Part shown: piece by piece, positions 31,742 to 40,291 of the stretch
How the letters are laid out: each line of letters begins with the position of its first letter
Position numbering within the stretch: the stretch's first letter is position 1
Source: Thiovibrio sp964588325
Lineage (GTDB): Bacteria > Desulfobacterota > Desulfobulbia > Desulfobulbales > Desulfurivibrionaceae
NCBI GenBank assembly: GCA_964588325.1
Contig: CAZPOR010000013.1
Span: 42,197-106,196 of the forward strand
Direction of reading: 5' to 3'
Length of the DNA: 64,000 nucleotides
Position numbers and translations under genes: made by a program
The notes under the pieces: generated by a model
What the model saw: the letters and a program-made list of their open reading frames with translations, nothing else
Database searches by the model: none
Told to the model about the DNA's origin: nothing

Positions 31742-31797
31742 CTCATCCCTCTGGGAAAGCAAGGGGGCAGCCCCAAGACCATTCCGCGCACGGAACA

Positions 31798-33033
31798 TCA
31801 ATCCGTCAGTTGGGCCTGGGCGATTTCAATGGCCTGCTCGTAGAGCAGAGGCAGGGAGTCGAGTTTGAAGGCAAGCTTTTTCGCCAGACGGGCGGTCTTT
31901 TCCCAGTCGCCGCGTTCGTAGGCCATGACCAGCCTGAGGGCCCGGGAGAGAGGGGTTGCGACCTCGACGAGAAGGGCCTCCTGAATCGCCTCGGGCAGGG
32001 CCAGATCCGGCAGGATATCCGCCATGGCTTTGTCAAGCATGGCGGGGAGCAGCGAGAACATTCCCACCGTATGGAACATCCCCGCCTCCTTGCGCCGGCC
32101 CAAAAGCTGGTCGGCGATCAGTTCGCAGAAACTGCCGCGAAAGGCCGCCAACCGCAAGAGCTCGGACGGCTTGTCCGCGGCGAGGTAGGACAGCATCATC
32201 AGGGACAGCCATTTCCGTAAAGTAAGCTGCCCCAGCATGGCCACGACCATCTCGATGCTGTCCAGCTTCTGCCTCCTGGCAAAATAGGCGGAATTCGCAT
32301 ACTTAAGCAATTTGTAGGCCAGGGAGACATCCCGGCTCACAAACTTGGCCAGCTCGGCGAAATCGTAATCCTCATCCTGAATGACTTTGAGCACCTGCAG
32401 ATAATGGAGCTTGGAGCCGGGGATATCCCGCCCCTCCATGATATGGGGCCGGCTGAAAAAATAGCCTTGAAACAGATCAAAGCCCAGCTTCTTTACGGCC
32501 TCGAACTCTTCAAAGGTTTCAATCTTCTCCGCAAGCAGCTTGACCTTGTAGCGGCTGACCACCTTGGCCTGGCGCTCAAGCTCGGCAAAACTCATCTGGC
32601 GAATATCGAACTTGATGATTCCGGCCAGCTTGATGAGCGGCAGAAAACGATCTTCGTAGAGAAAATCATCCAGCGCCAGAACATACCCCGCCTCGACCAG
32701 CCTCCCGCATGCCGCGGCGACCTCGGGCGTGGCCCCCACCGTTTCCAGCACCTCGACCACGGTAATTTCCTTGGGGAAAAGCGAGGGATACCCCTTGAGC
32801 AGCATATCTTCGCTGAAATTGATAAACGCCTTTTTGCCTTCGGTGATATTGGCGATGCCGATAAGAAGAAAGCTGTTGGTGATGACCTTGGAGGTGGCCT
32901 CTTCCCCGTCCTGCAAGGGATCAAAGTAATTGGTCAGGCCGGAACGGAAGAGCAGTTCGTAGGCGAACACCTCCTTGTTTCCCTTGAAGATGGGCTGGCG
33001 GGCAACGAAGATATTCGATTCGGAGGCATTCAT
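31798..33033 (-). CDS. EAL-HDOD signalling protein (YuxH type)
   Basis: 411 residues. An N-terminal EAL-like domain (about 5-200, 'IFVARQPIFKGNKEVFAYELLFR') is fused to an HDOD domain (about 205-400). The EAL signature reads YELLFR and metal ligands are incomplete, so c-di-GMP hydrolysis is unlikely, as in other YuxH-type proteins. HDOD domains are HD-fold relatives without phosphohydrolase residues. Likely a signalling scaffold, possibly tied to motility. It is downstream of maf on the minus strand. Confidence 0.85.
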   Translation of the reverse strand: MNASESNIFVARQPIFKGNKEVFAYELLFRSGLTNYFDPLQDGEEATSKVITNSFLLIGIANITEGKKAFINFSEDMLLKGYPSLFPKEITVVEVLETVGATPEVAAACGRLVEAGYVLALDDFLYEDRFLPLIKLAGIIKFDIRQMSFAELERQAKVVSRYKVKLLAEKIETFEEFEAVKKLGFDLFQGYFFSRPHIMEGRDIPGSKLHYLQVLKVIQDEDYDFAELAKFVSRDVSLAYKLLKYANSAYFARRQKLDSIEMVVAMLGQLTLRKWLSLMMLSYLAADKPSELLRLAAFRGSFCELIADQLLGRRKEAGMFHTVGMFSLLPAMLDKAMADILPDLALPEAIQEALLVEVATPLSRALRLVMAYERGDWEKTARLAKKLAFKLDSLPLLYEQAIEIAQAQLTD

Positions 33034-33049
33034 GGCTAGGATGAGTTTC

Positions 33050-33649
33050 TCATAAACCGTCCATCAAGGCAATTACCTTGTGGTGCAACAATGTTTCCAG
33101 CACCTCGGTCATGGGCAACCCCACCACATTGGTATAAGAGCCGCTGATTTCCGGCGCCAGAAAACACCCCTTGCCCTGAATCCCGTAAGCCCCCGCCTTG
33201 TCCAGGGGTTCTCCGGTGCGGACATAGGCCCGGCACAACTCCGGAGTGAGCGGGAGAAACCGGACCTTGGTGCAGACGGTTTTGGTGCATGATTCACCTG
33301 TCGCCCGGCAACAGAGAGAAAATCCGGTCCACACCTCATGCCAGCGGCCGGAGAGCCGCATGAGCATGGCGCAGGCTTCGGCTTCATCCCGCGGCTTGCC
33401 GAGAATCTCGCCGTCCACCACCACCGCCGTATCGGCGGCCAGCACCCAGGCCTTGGGGATATCCACGGCCTGGGCCTTTTCCTGGGCCAGACGTGCGACA
33501 AAATCGACGGGCGGTTCACCTGGCTGCGGGGTCTCGTCAATGTTCGCGACCAGCACCTCAAAGGCAATTCCCAGATCGGCAAGAAAATCACGCCGCCGGG
33601 GCGAACCCGAGGCCAAAATGAGCCGTGCCTGTGTGCGGAAGGCTTCCAT
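33050..33649 (-). CDS. maf: Maf-family nucleotide pyrophosphatase
   Basis: 199 residues from ATG 33649; an in-frame extension upstream would overlap fabL and is not conserved. Motifs: LASGSPRRRDFL at the start, 'WVLAADTAVVVDGEILGKP' and 'KAGAYGIQGKG'. Maf proteins hydrolyse modified or canonical NTPs (dTTP/UTP or m7GTP type) and limit their misincorporation. It lies 8 nt after fabL and 16 nt before the EAL-HDOD gene, so these may be one transcript. Confidence 0.92.
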   Translation of the reverse strand: MEAFRTQARLILASGSPRRRDFLADLGIAFEVLVANIDETPQPGEPPVDFVARLAQEKAQAVDIPKAWVLAADTAVVVDGEILGKPRDEAEACAMLMRLSGRWHEVWTGFSLCCRATGESCTKTVCTKVRFLPLTPELCRAYVRTGEPLDKAGAYGIQGKGCFLAPEISGSYTNVVGLPMTEVLETLLHHKVIALMDGL

Positions 33650-33657
33650 GGAATCGG

Positions 33658-34410
33658 TCAGGCCCGGATGGAATAACCGCCGTCCACAACGATGGTCTGT
33701 CCCTGGATCATGGCGGCCAGATCGCTGCACAAGAACAGGGCGACATCCGCCACGTCCTCGGGGGTGGTGAGCCGTCCTAGGGGGGTGCGTTGCAGGGCGC
33801 CGTCGAGGATCTGTTCCCGGTTGGGGAATTTCTTGAGGGCCTCGGTATCCACGGCCCCGGCGCTGATGGTGTTGACATTGATCCCCAGGGGCCCAAGCTC
33901 CACGGCGAGATGGCGGACCAGCGACTCAAGCGCCGCCTTGGAGGCGCCCACTGCCGTATAGTTCTCCACGGCCCGCACCGCCCCCATGCTGGAAACCGCC
34001 ATGATCCTGGCGCCCTTGCCCATGAGCGGCGCGGCCTGCTGGGTGAGGGAAAGCAGGGCCCGGGCGTTGATCTCCATGGCCCAGTTCCAGTGGCGGCTGC
34101 TCAGCTCCAGCGCCGGCTTGAGAACGCCGGAGGCGGCGTTGCTGATCAAAAAATCCAGATGGCCGAATTCGCTTTTGATCAATCCGAACATCCCCTGCAG
34201 ATCCTCGTCGTTGGCCACGTTGGCCTTGACCACCAGGCAGCGCGCCCCCTTCTCCTCGATGAGGCGGGCGGTGGCCTCGGCGTCCTGCCGGTGGCGCACA
34301 TAGTTCACCACCAGATCGACCCCGTTTTCCGCAAGCCGCAGGGCGATTGCCTTGCCGATCCCGCGTGAACTGCCGGTTACCAAGCCTACTTTCCCACGCA
34401 GATTGAACAT
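33658..34410 (-). CDS. fabL: FabL-type enoyl-ACP reductase (SDR family)
   Basis: 250 residues of the short-chain dehydrogenase family, resembling Bacillus FabL (ENR III) along its length. It has 'GLVTGSSRGIGKAIALRLAENG' (cofactor), 'LISNAASGVLKPALELSSRHWNW', the catalytic 'ENYTAVGASKAALESLVR' with Tyr/Lys, and 'VDTEALKKFPNREQI'. It reduces trans-2-enoyl-ACP in fatty acid elongation. FabL-type ENRs are less sensitive to triclosan than FabI. First gene of a minus-strand group with maf. Confidence 0.85.
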   Translation of the reverse strand: MFNLRGKVGLVTGSSRGIGKAIALRLAENGVDLVVNYVRHRQDAEATARLIEEKGARCLVVKANVANDEDLQGMFGLIKSEFGHLDFLISNAASGVLKPALELSSRHWNWAMEINARALLSLTQQAAPLMGKGARIMAVSSMGAVRAVENYTAVGASKAALESLVRHLAVELGPLGINVNTISAGAVDTEALKKFPNREQILDGALQRTPLGRLTTPEDVADVALFLCSDLAAMIQGQTIVVDGGYSIRA

Positions 34411-34530
34411 AACTCCTGCTCCTCGTTATAGCTTTCCCTGTAAAGGGTTTGTCAGTATCAACGTGCTGCCCACGATAAAATTTTCAGGCGGGAAAGTAAA
34501 GAAGACTTTCCCGCCTGAGGGGAAATGGAA

Positions 34531-35457
34531 TTACTTAGCCATGAGCCGTTTCACCGCGCCTCGCAAGAGCCGCCAGGGATGAAAACTCACCGGCCGCAAG
34601 CGGGAAGGCGCTTGAAATCCCTGCACCGCGACCTCTTCCGGCCTGGCCAGCGGAAAGGACAGTTCGGCAAGGCTGCTCCCGGCAAAGTTGCGCCGTTGGC
34701 ATTCCCGCCAGACAGGACTGGCTTCCGGGGGGAGCCCCAGCACCGCGATCAGGGCCGTGTCCAGGGCCACGGGATTGAGCCCTCCCGCCAAAAGCTTCAG
34801 CGGAAAAGGCTTGCCCCCCACCGGCCCGTCCACATGCATGGACATCACCCCATCGGCCAGGGTGATCCCTCCGGGCAGCACTCCAAGAAGATCGACCAGC
34901 ATGGCTTCGAACCGGTTGTCGATGTCGCCATGCCGGGCATGGAGCCAGGGCTTGCGGAACCCGACCACCGCCCCGAAATAATTCTTCACCGCCAGGGTTA
35001 TGTAGAGCTGGCCGTGGGCCTTGATCTTGGGCAGGTTGACCAGCAGATCGCACTCGCGCACCGGTCGCGCTATCCCCACGGACAGACCGGAGGCAAGGCG
35101 AACAGGCTGCGCCCCATCAAAATTAACCATCTGCACCGGCAGACCCTTGAGCGCCGCCCTGATGCCGCAGGCCTCCATGACGCCCAGGGCCGTGCCGAAG
35201 GCAGGGGAATCCCCCACCCGCACTGCGGCCCCCTGGTCGAGAAACCACTCCGCCACGGCAGCGACAACCTCCGGGTGGGTGCAGGCCAGCCCTTTGTTCC
35301 GCACCGCGGAAACCAGGTTGGGCTTGAGCAGCACCCTGCTTTGCGGGGAAACCCTAAAGCCCAGTCCGTTGCACAGCATCTCCACCCGGTCCTTCAAAAG
35401 CCTCCGCTCATACTGATGGCATGCAGCCAGACCAACCTCACGCGCACGAAGCTCCAT
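34531..35457 (-). CDS. DUF362-domain protein
   Basis: 308 residues from ATG 35457; a start at 35493 would add 12 residues. The DUF362 pattern is clear: VLLKPNLVSA, 'VVAAVAEWFLDQGAAVRVGDSPAFG', 'CDLLVNLPKIKAHGQLYITLAVKNYFGAVVG' and LADGVMSMHVDGPVGG. No ferredoxin domain is attached. The family is widespread in anaerobes and of uncertain function. It stands alone, oriented away from the flagellar block. Confidence 0.85.
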   Translation of the reverse strand: MELRAREVGLAACHQYERRLLKDRVEMLCNGLGFRVSPQSRVLLKPNLVSAVRNKGLACTHPEVVAAVAEWFLDQGAAVRVGDSPAFGTALGVMEACGIRAALKGLPVQMVNFDGAQPVRLASGLSVGIARPVRECDLLVNLPKIKAHGQLYITLAVKNYFGAVVGFRKPWLHARHGDIDNRFEAMLVDLLGVLPGGITLADGVMSMHVDGPVGGKPFPLKLLAGGLNPVALDTALIAVLGLPPEASPVWRECQRRNFAGSSLAELSFPLARPEEVAVQGFQAPSRLRPVSFHPWRLLRGAVKRLMAK

Positions 35458-35493
35458 GCCCCCTCCCACCGGACCGCAACGGTCTCGTAACAA

Positions 35494-35810
35494 TACGGAA
35501 TACCATCATTATTGCCCACAGCCTACGCCGCGCCTTGCGGAGACCGGCGCCGACTTCCTCAAATTCTCGATATTTTTTTGACACTCTGTCCGACGGAAGT
35601 CAAAATCATGACAAAAGATTCCCGTGCGCACCGGGCCGGAAAAAGACCGGTCCCCCTGGTTATTTTCCAGAAATACATTGAATTACCGATAATTTACATA
35701 TAGTGTTATACATATTGCAAGCCTCGCGGCACAATGATTGCTTTACACCCAAACCAACGAGAAGGCGCGGGGTTTTTCCCGCCTTCCTTTTTCCTTGAGG
35801 AGACAGAACC
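35494..35810. other. Regulatory gap before the flagellar operon
   Basis: 317 bp with no supported gene. It contains a sigma-70-like element (TTGACA 35578-35583, 17 nt, CAAAAT 35601-35606) and a sigma-54-like site at 35728-35742. Confidence 0.5.
35728..35742 (+). promoter_or_regulatory. Sigma-54-like promoter for the fliL operon
   Basis: GGCAC-AATGA-TTGCT; the GG and GC dinucleotides are 12 nt apart as required for -24/-12. Only the first consensus T is replaced (C). It lies about 70 nt before fliL, consistent with sigma-54 control of middle flagellar genes. Confidence 0.7.
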
Positions 35811-36311
35811 ATGGCTGCGGACAAAGACCCACAGGCAACAGAAGATGTCCCTAAAAAGAAATCCAAGATGGGCTTTTTCATCATCCTTGGCGTAGGCATC
35901 CTCGTCCTCGGCGGCGGCGGTTTTTTCGCCTATACCAAATTCCTGGGCAATAAACCAGCGGTTGAAGAGGTTGCCAGCCAGGAGGCGAAAAAAGAAGTTG
36001 CCCCGGTGATCGGGGAAATGCTGGTCATGGAACCCTTTGTCGTCAATCTGGCCGACCCCAAGGGCAAACGCTACCTCAAGGTCAAGATCGAACTGGAGCT
36101 TGAAAGCAAGGAGGCCGTGGACAAGGCCACCAAGGCGGCGCCCAAGCTGCGCGACATGGTGATCATGATGCTCACCAGCCTCGGCTTTGAAGAGGTCATG
36201 ACCCCGGAGGGCAAAATCCGGGTCCGCGATGAGTTGCTCGAACGTTTCAACGAGATCATGCGGCCCGACCATATCAAGAATATTTACTTTACGGAATTTG
36301 TCGTGCAGTAG
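35811..36311 (+). CDS. fliL: Flagellar basal body-associated protein FliL
   Basis: 166 residues. A short basic/acidic cytoplasmic head is followed by one helix (GFFIILGVGILVLGGGGFFAY, about 21-41) and a periplasmic FliL domain with 'MEPFVVNLADPKGKRYLKVKIELEL'; the end is 'IKNIYFTEFVVQ'. FliL surrounds the stator units and helps torque generation. GAGGAG precedes the ATG. First gene of the flagellar block. A FliL-like paralogue is found at 47149. Confidence 0.92.
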   Translation: MAADKDPQATEDVPKKKSKMGFFIILGVGILVLGGGGFFAYTKFLGNKPAVEEVASQEAKKEVAPVIGEMLVMEPFVVNLADPKGKRYLKVKIELELESKEAVDKATKAAPKLRDMVIMMLTSLGFEEVMTPEGKIRVRDELLERFNEIMRPDHIKNIYFTEFVVQ

Positions 36312-36358
36312 CCCCCGGGCTTCTGCAACCAACCCGAAAAACCACCCAGCGGAAAAGC

Positions 36359-37348
36359 ATGGAACAGATTCTCAGCCAGGACGAGGTTGACGCGCTACTC
36401 AAGGGAATTTCCGGCGGCGAGATCGAAGAGCCGGAAGAACCCATTGACGCGGAAGCCCTGGGCTATCAGGCCTACGACTTTACCCGGCAGGAAAGGATCG
36501 TCCAGGTCAAGATGCCGGCCATGGAGGCGATCTCGGACGCTTTCATGCGCGCGGTCCGCACCTCGCTTTCCACCACCCTGCGCCGGATCATCGACCTGAC
36601 CTCCGCCCCCATCGAGCTGGAACGCTTCGGCGCCTTTGTCCGCACCCTGCCCGTGCCGAGCAGCCTGCAAATCTTCCGGATGGCGCCCTTCCGGGGCCAT
36701 GCCCTCATCGTCCTCGAACCCAAGCTGGTCTTCACCCTGGTGGAAAACTTCCTGGGCGGCACCGGCACCCGGAATATCCGCATCGAGGGCCGCGACTTCA
36801 CGGCCATCGAACAGCGGCTCATCCGGCGGGTGGTGAATCTCCTGCTCAACGACCTGGAAAAGGCCTGGTACTCCCTGCAGCCCCTCAAGGTCCAGTACAT
36901 CCGAAGCGAGATCAACCCGCAGTTCGCCAAGATCTGCCAGCCCGAGGACGTGGTGATCATCTGCCGCTACGATGTGGACATGGACCGGGCCGTGGGCAGC
37001 ATCACGGTCTGCATCCCCATGAGCAACCTGGAATCGGTGAAGGGCAAGCTCCTTACCACCTTCCAGCGGGAGCAGAGCGACGAGGATATCAGTATCAAGC
37101 GCGTCCTCACCGAAAACATCAAGAACATCCCGGTGGATTTTGTGGTGGAGCTGGGCCGCGCCACCATTTCCGCGGGGGATGTCATGGAGCTGGTGGTCGG
37201 CGACATCATCCAGTTGGAACGCCGCACCGACGACCTCCTTCCGGCCTTTGCCGCCGGAGAAAGAAAATACATGGGAACCCCTGGCGTGCATCGCGGCAAC
37301 AATGCGCTGCTCATCAAGAAAAAGGTTCTTGACCCGAACCGGGAATAA
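36359..37348 (+). CDS. fliM: Flagellar motor switch protein FliM
   Basis: 329 residues. The N-terminal LSQDEVDALL is the CheY-P binding motif. The middle domain contains 'VRTLPVPSSLQIFRMAPFRGHALIVLEP' and the GGxG segment LGGTGTR; a C-terminal SpoA domain binds FliN. FliM forms the C-ring with FliG and FliN and switches rotation direction. Confidence 0.96.
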   Translation: MEQILSQDEVDALLKGISGGEIEEPEEPIDAEALGYQAYDFTRQERIVQVKMPAMEAISDAFMRAVRTSLSTTLRRIIDLTSAPIELERFGAFVRTLPVPSSLQIFRMAPFRGHALIVLEPKLVFTLVENFLGGTGTRNIRIEGRDFTAIEQRLIRRVVNLLLNDLEKAWYSLQPLKVQYIRSEINPQFAKICQPEDVVIICRYDVDMDRAVGSITVCIPMSNLESVKGKLLTTFQREQSDEDISIKRVLTENIKNIPVDFVVELGRATISAGDVMELVVGDIIQLERRTDDLLPAFAAGERKYMGTPGVHRGNNALLIKKKVLDPNRE

Positions 37349-37446
37349 GGTTCAAGACCCAAGGAGAAAGGCTCAAGGTTTAAGGCCAAGCCTTTCACCT
37401 TTCACCTTGGGCCTTTCACCTTTAACCTTTCAAAAGGAGAAGAGCC
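37349..37446. repeat. Short CTTTCACC-type repeats in the fliM-fliN spacer
   Basis: The 98-bp spacer carries three CCTTTCACCTT-like units on one side and AAGGCTCAAGGTTTAAGGCC on the other, so it can fold into an imperfect hairpin. The fliN ribosome site (AAAGGAGAAG) follows. Elsewhere in this block the genes nearly touch. Confidence 0.6.
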
Positions 37447-37866
37447 ATGGCTGACGACCCGTTGGACGCCGCCGACACAAAAAACGAAACAGAAGGAGCC
37501 GGGGATGACTGGGCTGCCGCCCTGGGCGAACATGAAGGTGCGGGAGGAGCGCAAGCCCCCGCCTTTGCCGAGCTAGGCAATGGTGGGGCCACTGCCCCCA
37601 CCGGCAGCCAGAATCTTGATTTCCTGCTGGATATCCCCCTGGAAGTCACCGTCGAACTGGGACGGACCAGCATGATTATCAACAAAATGCTGCAATTGAC
37701 GCAAGGATCGGTGGTCGAGCTCGACAAAGCGGCCGGCGAACCGGTGGAAATCTTTGTCAACGACAAACTGCTGGGCAAAGGCGAGGTGATCGTGGTCAAC
37801 GAGCGGTTTGGCGTGCGGATCACGGAAATCATCAGTCAGGCGGACAGGGTCAAGAACATCGCCTGA
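37447..37866 (+). CDS. fliN: Flagellar motor switch protein FliN
   Basis: 139 residues. An acidic, Gly/Ala-rich N-terminal region (1-55) is followed by the conserved SpoA domain ('DIPLEVTVELGRTSMIINKML', 'VVELDKAAGEPVEIFVNDKLLGKGEVIVVNERFGVRITEI'). It forms the lower C-ring and docks the export ATPase complex. It is separated from fliM by a repeat-rich spacer. Confidence 0.95.
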   Translation: MADDPLDAADTKNETEGAGDDWAAALGEHEGAGGAQAPAFAELGNGGATAPTGSQNLDFLLDIPLEVTVELGRTSMIINKMLQLTQGSVVELDKAAGEPVEIFVNDKLLGKGEVIVVNERFGVRITEIISQADRVKNIA

Positions 37867-37919
37867 GCAAGACAAATTCCTGACCGACTTCCATCGGCAA
37901 GGCTGTGGACGCAACGAAC

Positions 37920-38450
37920 ATGAAGATCCGGCAACCATCACCAACACGCGGAGTGTTCCGGGCAAAGACGCTGATCGCCCTGGGAGCAAGCCTGCTGCAC
38001 CATCTCGCCTGTCCCCTCATGCTCCTTGCCGCTGAACAGCTCACCGGCAACCAGGAAGCCCTTTCCCTGACCACAACCATCTTTAAAACCATTGGCTCGC
38101 TTGTCATTGTGGTGGGGCTCATGCTTCTTGTGCTGGCCTGGATCAAAAAGATGGGGTTCGCCAAGGGCGGTTCCCGGCAGGAAGGCCTTATCACCGTCCT
38201 CGACAGCCGGATGCTGGCCCCCAAAAAACAGGTGAGCGTTCTGGAGGTGGCAGGCGCATATCTGGTGGTCGGGCTCAGCGAGCAACAGATTACCCTGCTC
38301 GCCACCCTTGATCCCAACGAACGCCTCATGGCCGCCACCCAAAAAAACGACGCTCCCCTGCCGGCTTCTTTTGCCTCCATGCTCCACAAGGCGACCCAGA
38401 CCATCTCCGACATGAAACCAAAAAAGAAAGGATCCGCCCATGCGGAATAA
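37920..38450 (+). CDS. fliO: Flagellar biosynthetic protein FliO
   Basis: 176 residues from ATG 37920; a GTG at 37905 is an alternative and neither has a strong ribosome site. An N-terminal signal-like helix is followed by one membrane helix ('IGSLVIVVGLMLLVLAWI') and a cytoplasmic FliO domain ('LITVLDSRMLAPKKQVSVLEVAGAYLVVGLSEQQITLL'). FliO helps assemble the FliP ring of the export gate. Overlaps fliP by 11 nt. Confidence 0.85.
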   Translation: MKIRQPSPTRGVFRAKTLIALGASLLHHLACPLMLLAAEQLTGNQEALSLTTTIFKTIGSLVIVVGLMLLVLAWIKKMGFAKGGSRQEGLITVLDSRMLAPKKQVSVLEVAGAYLVVGLSEQQITLLATLDPNERLMAATQKNDAPLPASFASMLHKATQTISDMKPKKKGSAHAE

Positions 38451-39207
38451 ACCTCTGCCGTCCTGGCCCATTCTCATCGGCCTGCTTGCGGGGCTCATCC
38501 TCCTTTTTCCCGGCGAAGGCAGGGCCGTGACTCTGCCCACCCTGCAGATCGGCTTGGGCGAAGCCCAGAACCCCAAACAGGTCTCGGTCCTCGTCGAGAT
38601 ATTGCTCCTGTTCACGGTCCTTTCCATGGCCCCGGCCATTCTCTTGATGATGACCTCCTTCACCCGGCTGGTGATCGCCTTTTCCTTTCTGCGGCAAGCC
38701 CTGGGCACCCAGCAGGTGCCGCCGACCCAGGTTCTGGTCGGTCTGGCGCTCTTCCTCACCGTGTTCATCATGACCCCGGTTTTCAGCGAGGTCAACACCA
38801 CCGCGATCAAGCCCTACATGGCCGAACAGATCAACGCGGAAGAGGCTTTGCTGGAGGCGGCAAAACCGGTGCGTGCCTTCATGTTCAAGCAAACCAGGGA
38901 AAAAGACCTCGAACTTTTCCTCTCCCTGGCCAAGACCCCCAAGCCAAAAAACAAGGAGGAGGTCTCCACCGCCGTGCTCATCCCGGCCTTCATGATCAGC
39001 GAGCTCAAGACCGCTTTCACCATCGGCTTTGTTCTTTTTCTGCCCTTTCTGATCATCGACATGGTGGTGGCAAGCATCCTGCTGTCCATGGGCATGATGA
39101 TGCTGCCCCCGGTCATGGTTTCCCTGCCCTTCAAACTGCTGCTTTTTGTACTGGTGGATGGCTGGTACCTGATTGTCGGCTCCCTGGTAAAAAGTTTTGG
39201 AGTATAA
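38440..39207 (+). CDS. fliP: Flagellar export gate protein FliP
   Basis: 255 residues with a cleavable signal peptide (about 1-29, ending EGRA) and four helices. Conserved TSFTRLVIAFSFLRQALGTQ and the C-terminal 'MGMMMLPPVMVSLPFKLLLFVLVDGWYLI' are present. FliP pentamers with FliQ and FliR form the type III export pore. It overlaps fliO and lies 2 nt before fliQ. Confidence 0.96.
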   Translation: MRNKPLPSWPILIGLLAGLILLFPGEGRAVTLPTLQIGLGEAQNPKQVSVLVEILLLFTVLSMAPAILLMMTSFTRLVIAFSFLRQALGTQQVPPTQVLVGLALFLTVFIMTPVFSEVNTTAIKPYMAEQINAEEALLEAAKPVRAFMFKQTREKDLELFLSLAKTPKPKNKEEVSTAVLIPAFMISELKTAFTIGFVLFLPFLIIDMVVASILLSMGMMMLPPVMVSLPFKLLLFVLVDGWYLIVGSLVKSFGV

Positions 39208-39209
39208 CC

Positions 39210-39479
39210 ATGACTGCCTCTGAAGCCATCACCCTGACCCAGAATGCCGTCACCCTGACCCTGATAGTTTCGGCGCCGCTGCTGCTGGTGGCCATGGTGG
39301 TCGGGTTGCTGATCTCTCTTTTCCAGGCGATCACCCAGATCCAGGAGATGACCCTGACCTTTGTTCCCAAGATCGTGGCCATGATGTTGACCCTGCTGTT
39401 TCTTTCCTCCTGGATGATCACCAAGCTGGTGGATTACACCCGCGAGCTGATCACCAGCATCCCGAACATCATCCACTGA
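39210..39479 (+). CDS. fliQ: Flagellar export gate protein FliQ
   Basis: 89 residues, two membrane helices with 'LLISLFQAITQIQEMTLTFVPKI' between them, the FliQ hallmark. Component of the FliPQR export pore. Normal length. Confidence 0.95.
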   Translation: MTASEAITLTQNAVTLTLIVSAPLLLVAMVVGLLISLFQAITQIQEMTLTFVPKIVAMMLTLLFLSSWMITKLVDYTRELITSIPNIIH

Positions 39480-39496
39480 CGGAGAATTTCGCAACC

Positions 39497-40288
39497 ATGC
39501 CCGAAGCCGCGCTGCTGAACTGGACCCTGACGCAGATCCTCTCCATGGTCATTATCCTGACCCGGGTGGCGCCGCTTTTGTTTTTCATGCCCGTCCTCGG
39601 CTCGACAAGCGTTCCACCCCAAGTCAAAATCCTGCTGGCCCTGATGACCGCCCTGATCCTGACCCCCGTGGTCCGGGTTGACCCGCGCGTGATGAGCGGC
39701 CCACCCATCGGCTTTGTCGTTCTCGTCCTCACCGAAATCCTGCTGGGCGCGACCCTGGCCATTTTTGCCCGGTGCCTCTTCGCCGCCGCCGAGCTTGCCG
39801 GCCAGATGGTGGGCATTCAGATGGGCATGGGCGTGGCTGGGGTCATGGACCCCCAGTTCGGCACCCAGATCTCGCTGGTTGGCATGCTCTGGAATCTCGC
39901 CACCATCCTGATTTTTTTAAGCATCAACGGCCATCACGTCTTTTTCTCCACCCTGGCGGAAAGCTTTGAGTGGTTGAAACCCGGCACGGCAAGCATTACC
40001 CAGGCCACCTTCGAGGGCATCATACAGGGGGCTTCCCACATGTTCGTGCTTGCCGTCAAGATCATGGCCCCTGCGGGAGCGGCCCTGTTTTTTTCCCATG
40101 TAGCCATGGGCATCGTCGCCAAGACCGTGCCTCAGATTCCTATCCTGATCGTCGGCCTGCCGATAAACATTGCGGTCGGTCTTATTTTTGCCGGCTTGTC
40201 CCTGCGATATCTCCTGCCGCTGATGGTCACCAATTTTGAAATGCTGACCCGGCTCCTTCCCAGGCTGGCCATGGGCATGGGGGGCTGA
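39497..40288 (+). CDS. fliR: Flagellar export gate protein FliR
   Basis: 263 residues, about six helices. Family segments include 'RVAPLLFFMPVLGSTSVPPQVKILLAL', 'AAELAGQMVGIQMGMGVAGVMDPQ' and 'VPQIPILIVGLPINIAVGL'. It completes the FliPQR export gate. flhB follows 3 nt later. Confidence 0.95.
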   Translation: MPEAALLNWTLTQILSMVIILTRVAPLLFFMPVLGSTSVPPQVKILLALMTALILTPVVRVDPRVMSGPPIGFVVLVLTEILLGATLAIFARCLFAAAELAGQMVGIQMGMGVAGVMDPQFGTQISLVGMLWNLATILIFLSINGHHVFFSTLAESFEWLKPGTASITQATFEGIIQGASHMFVLAVKIMAPAGAALFFSHVAMGIVAKTVPQIPILIVGLPINIAVGLIFAGLSLRYLLPLMVTNFEMLTRLLPRLAMGMGG

Positions 40289-40291
40289 AAA

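Noticed and set aside
35512..35703. 63-codon frame before the fliL operon
   Set aside because: Covers promoter-like elements, has no ribosome site and no plausible protein features.
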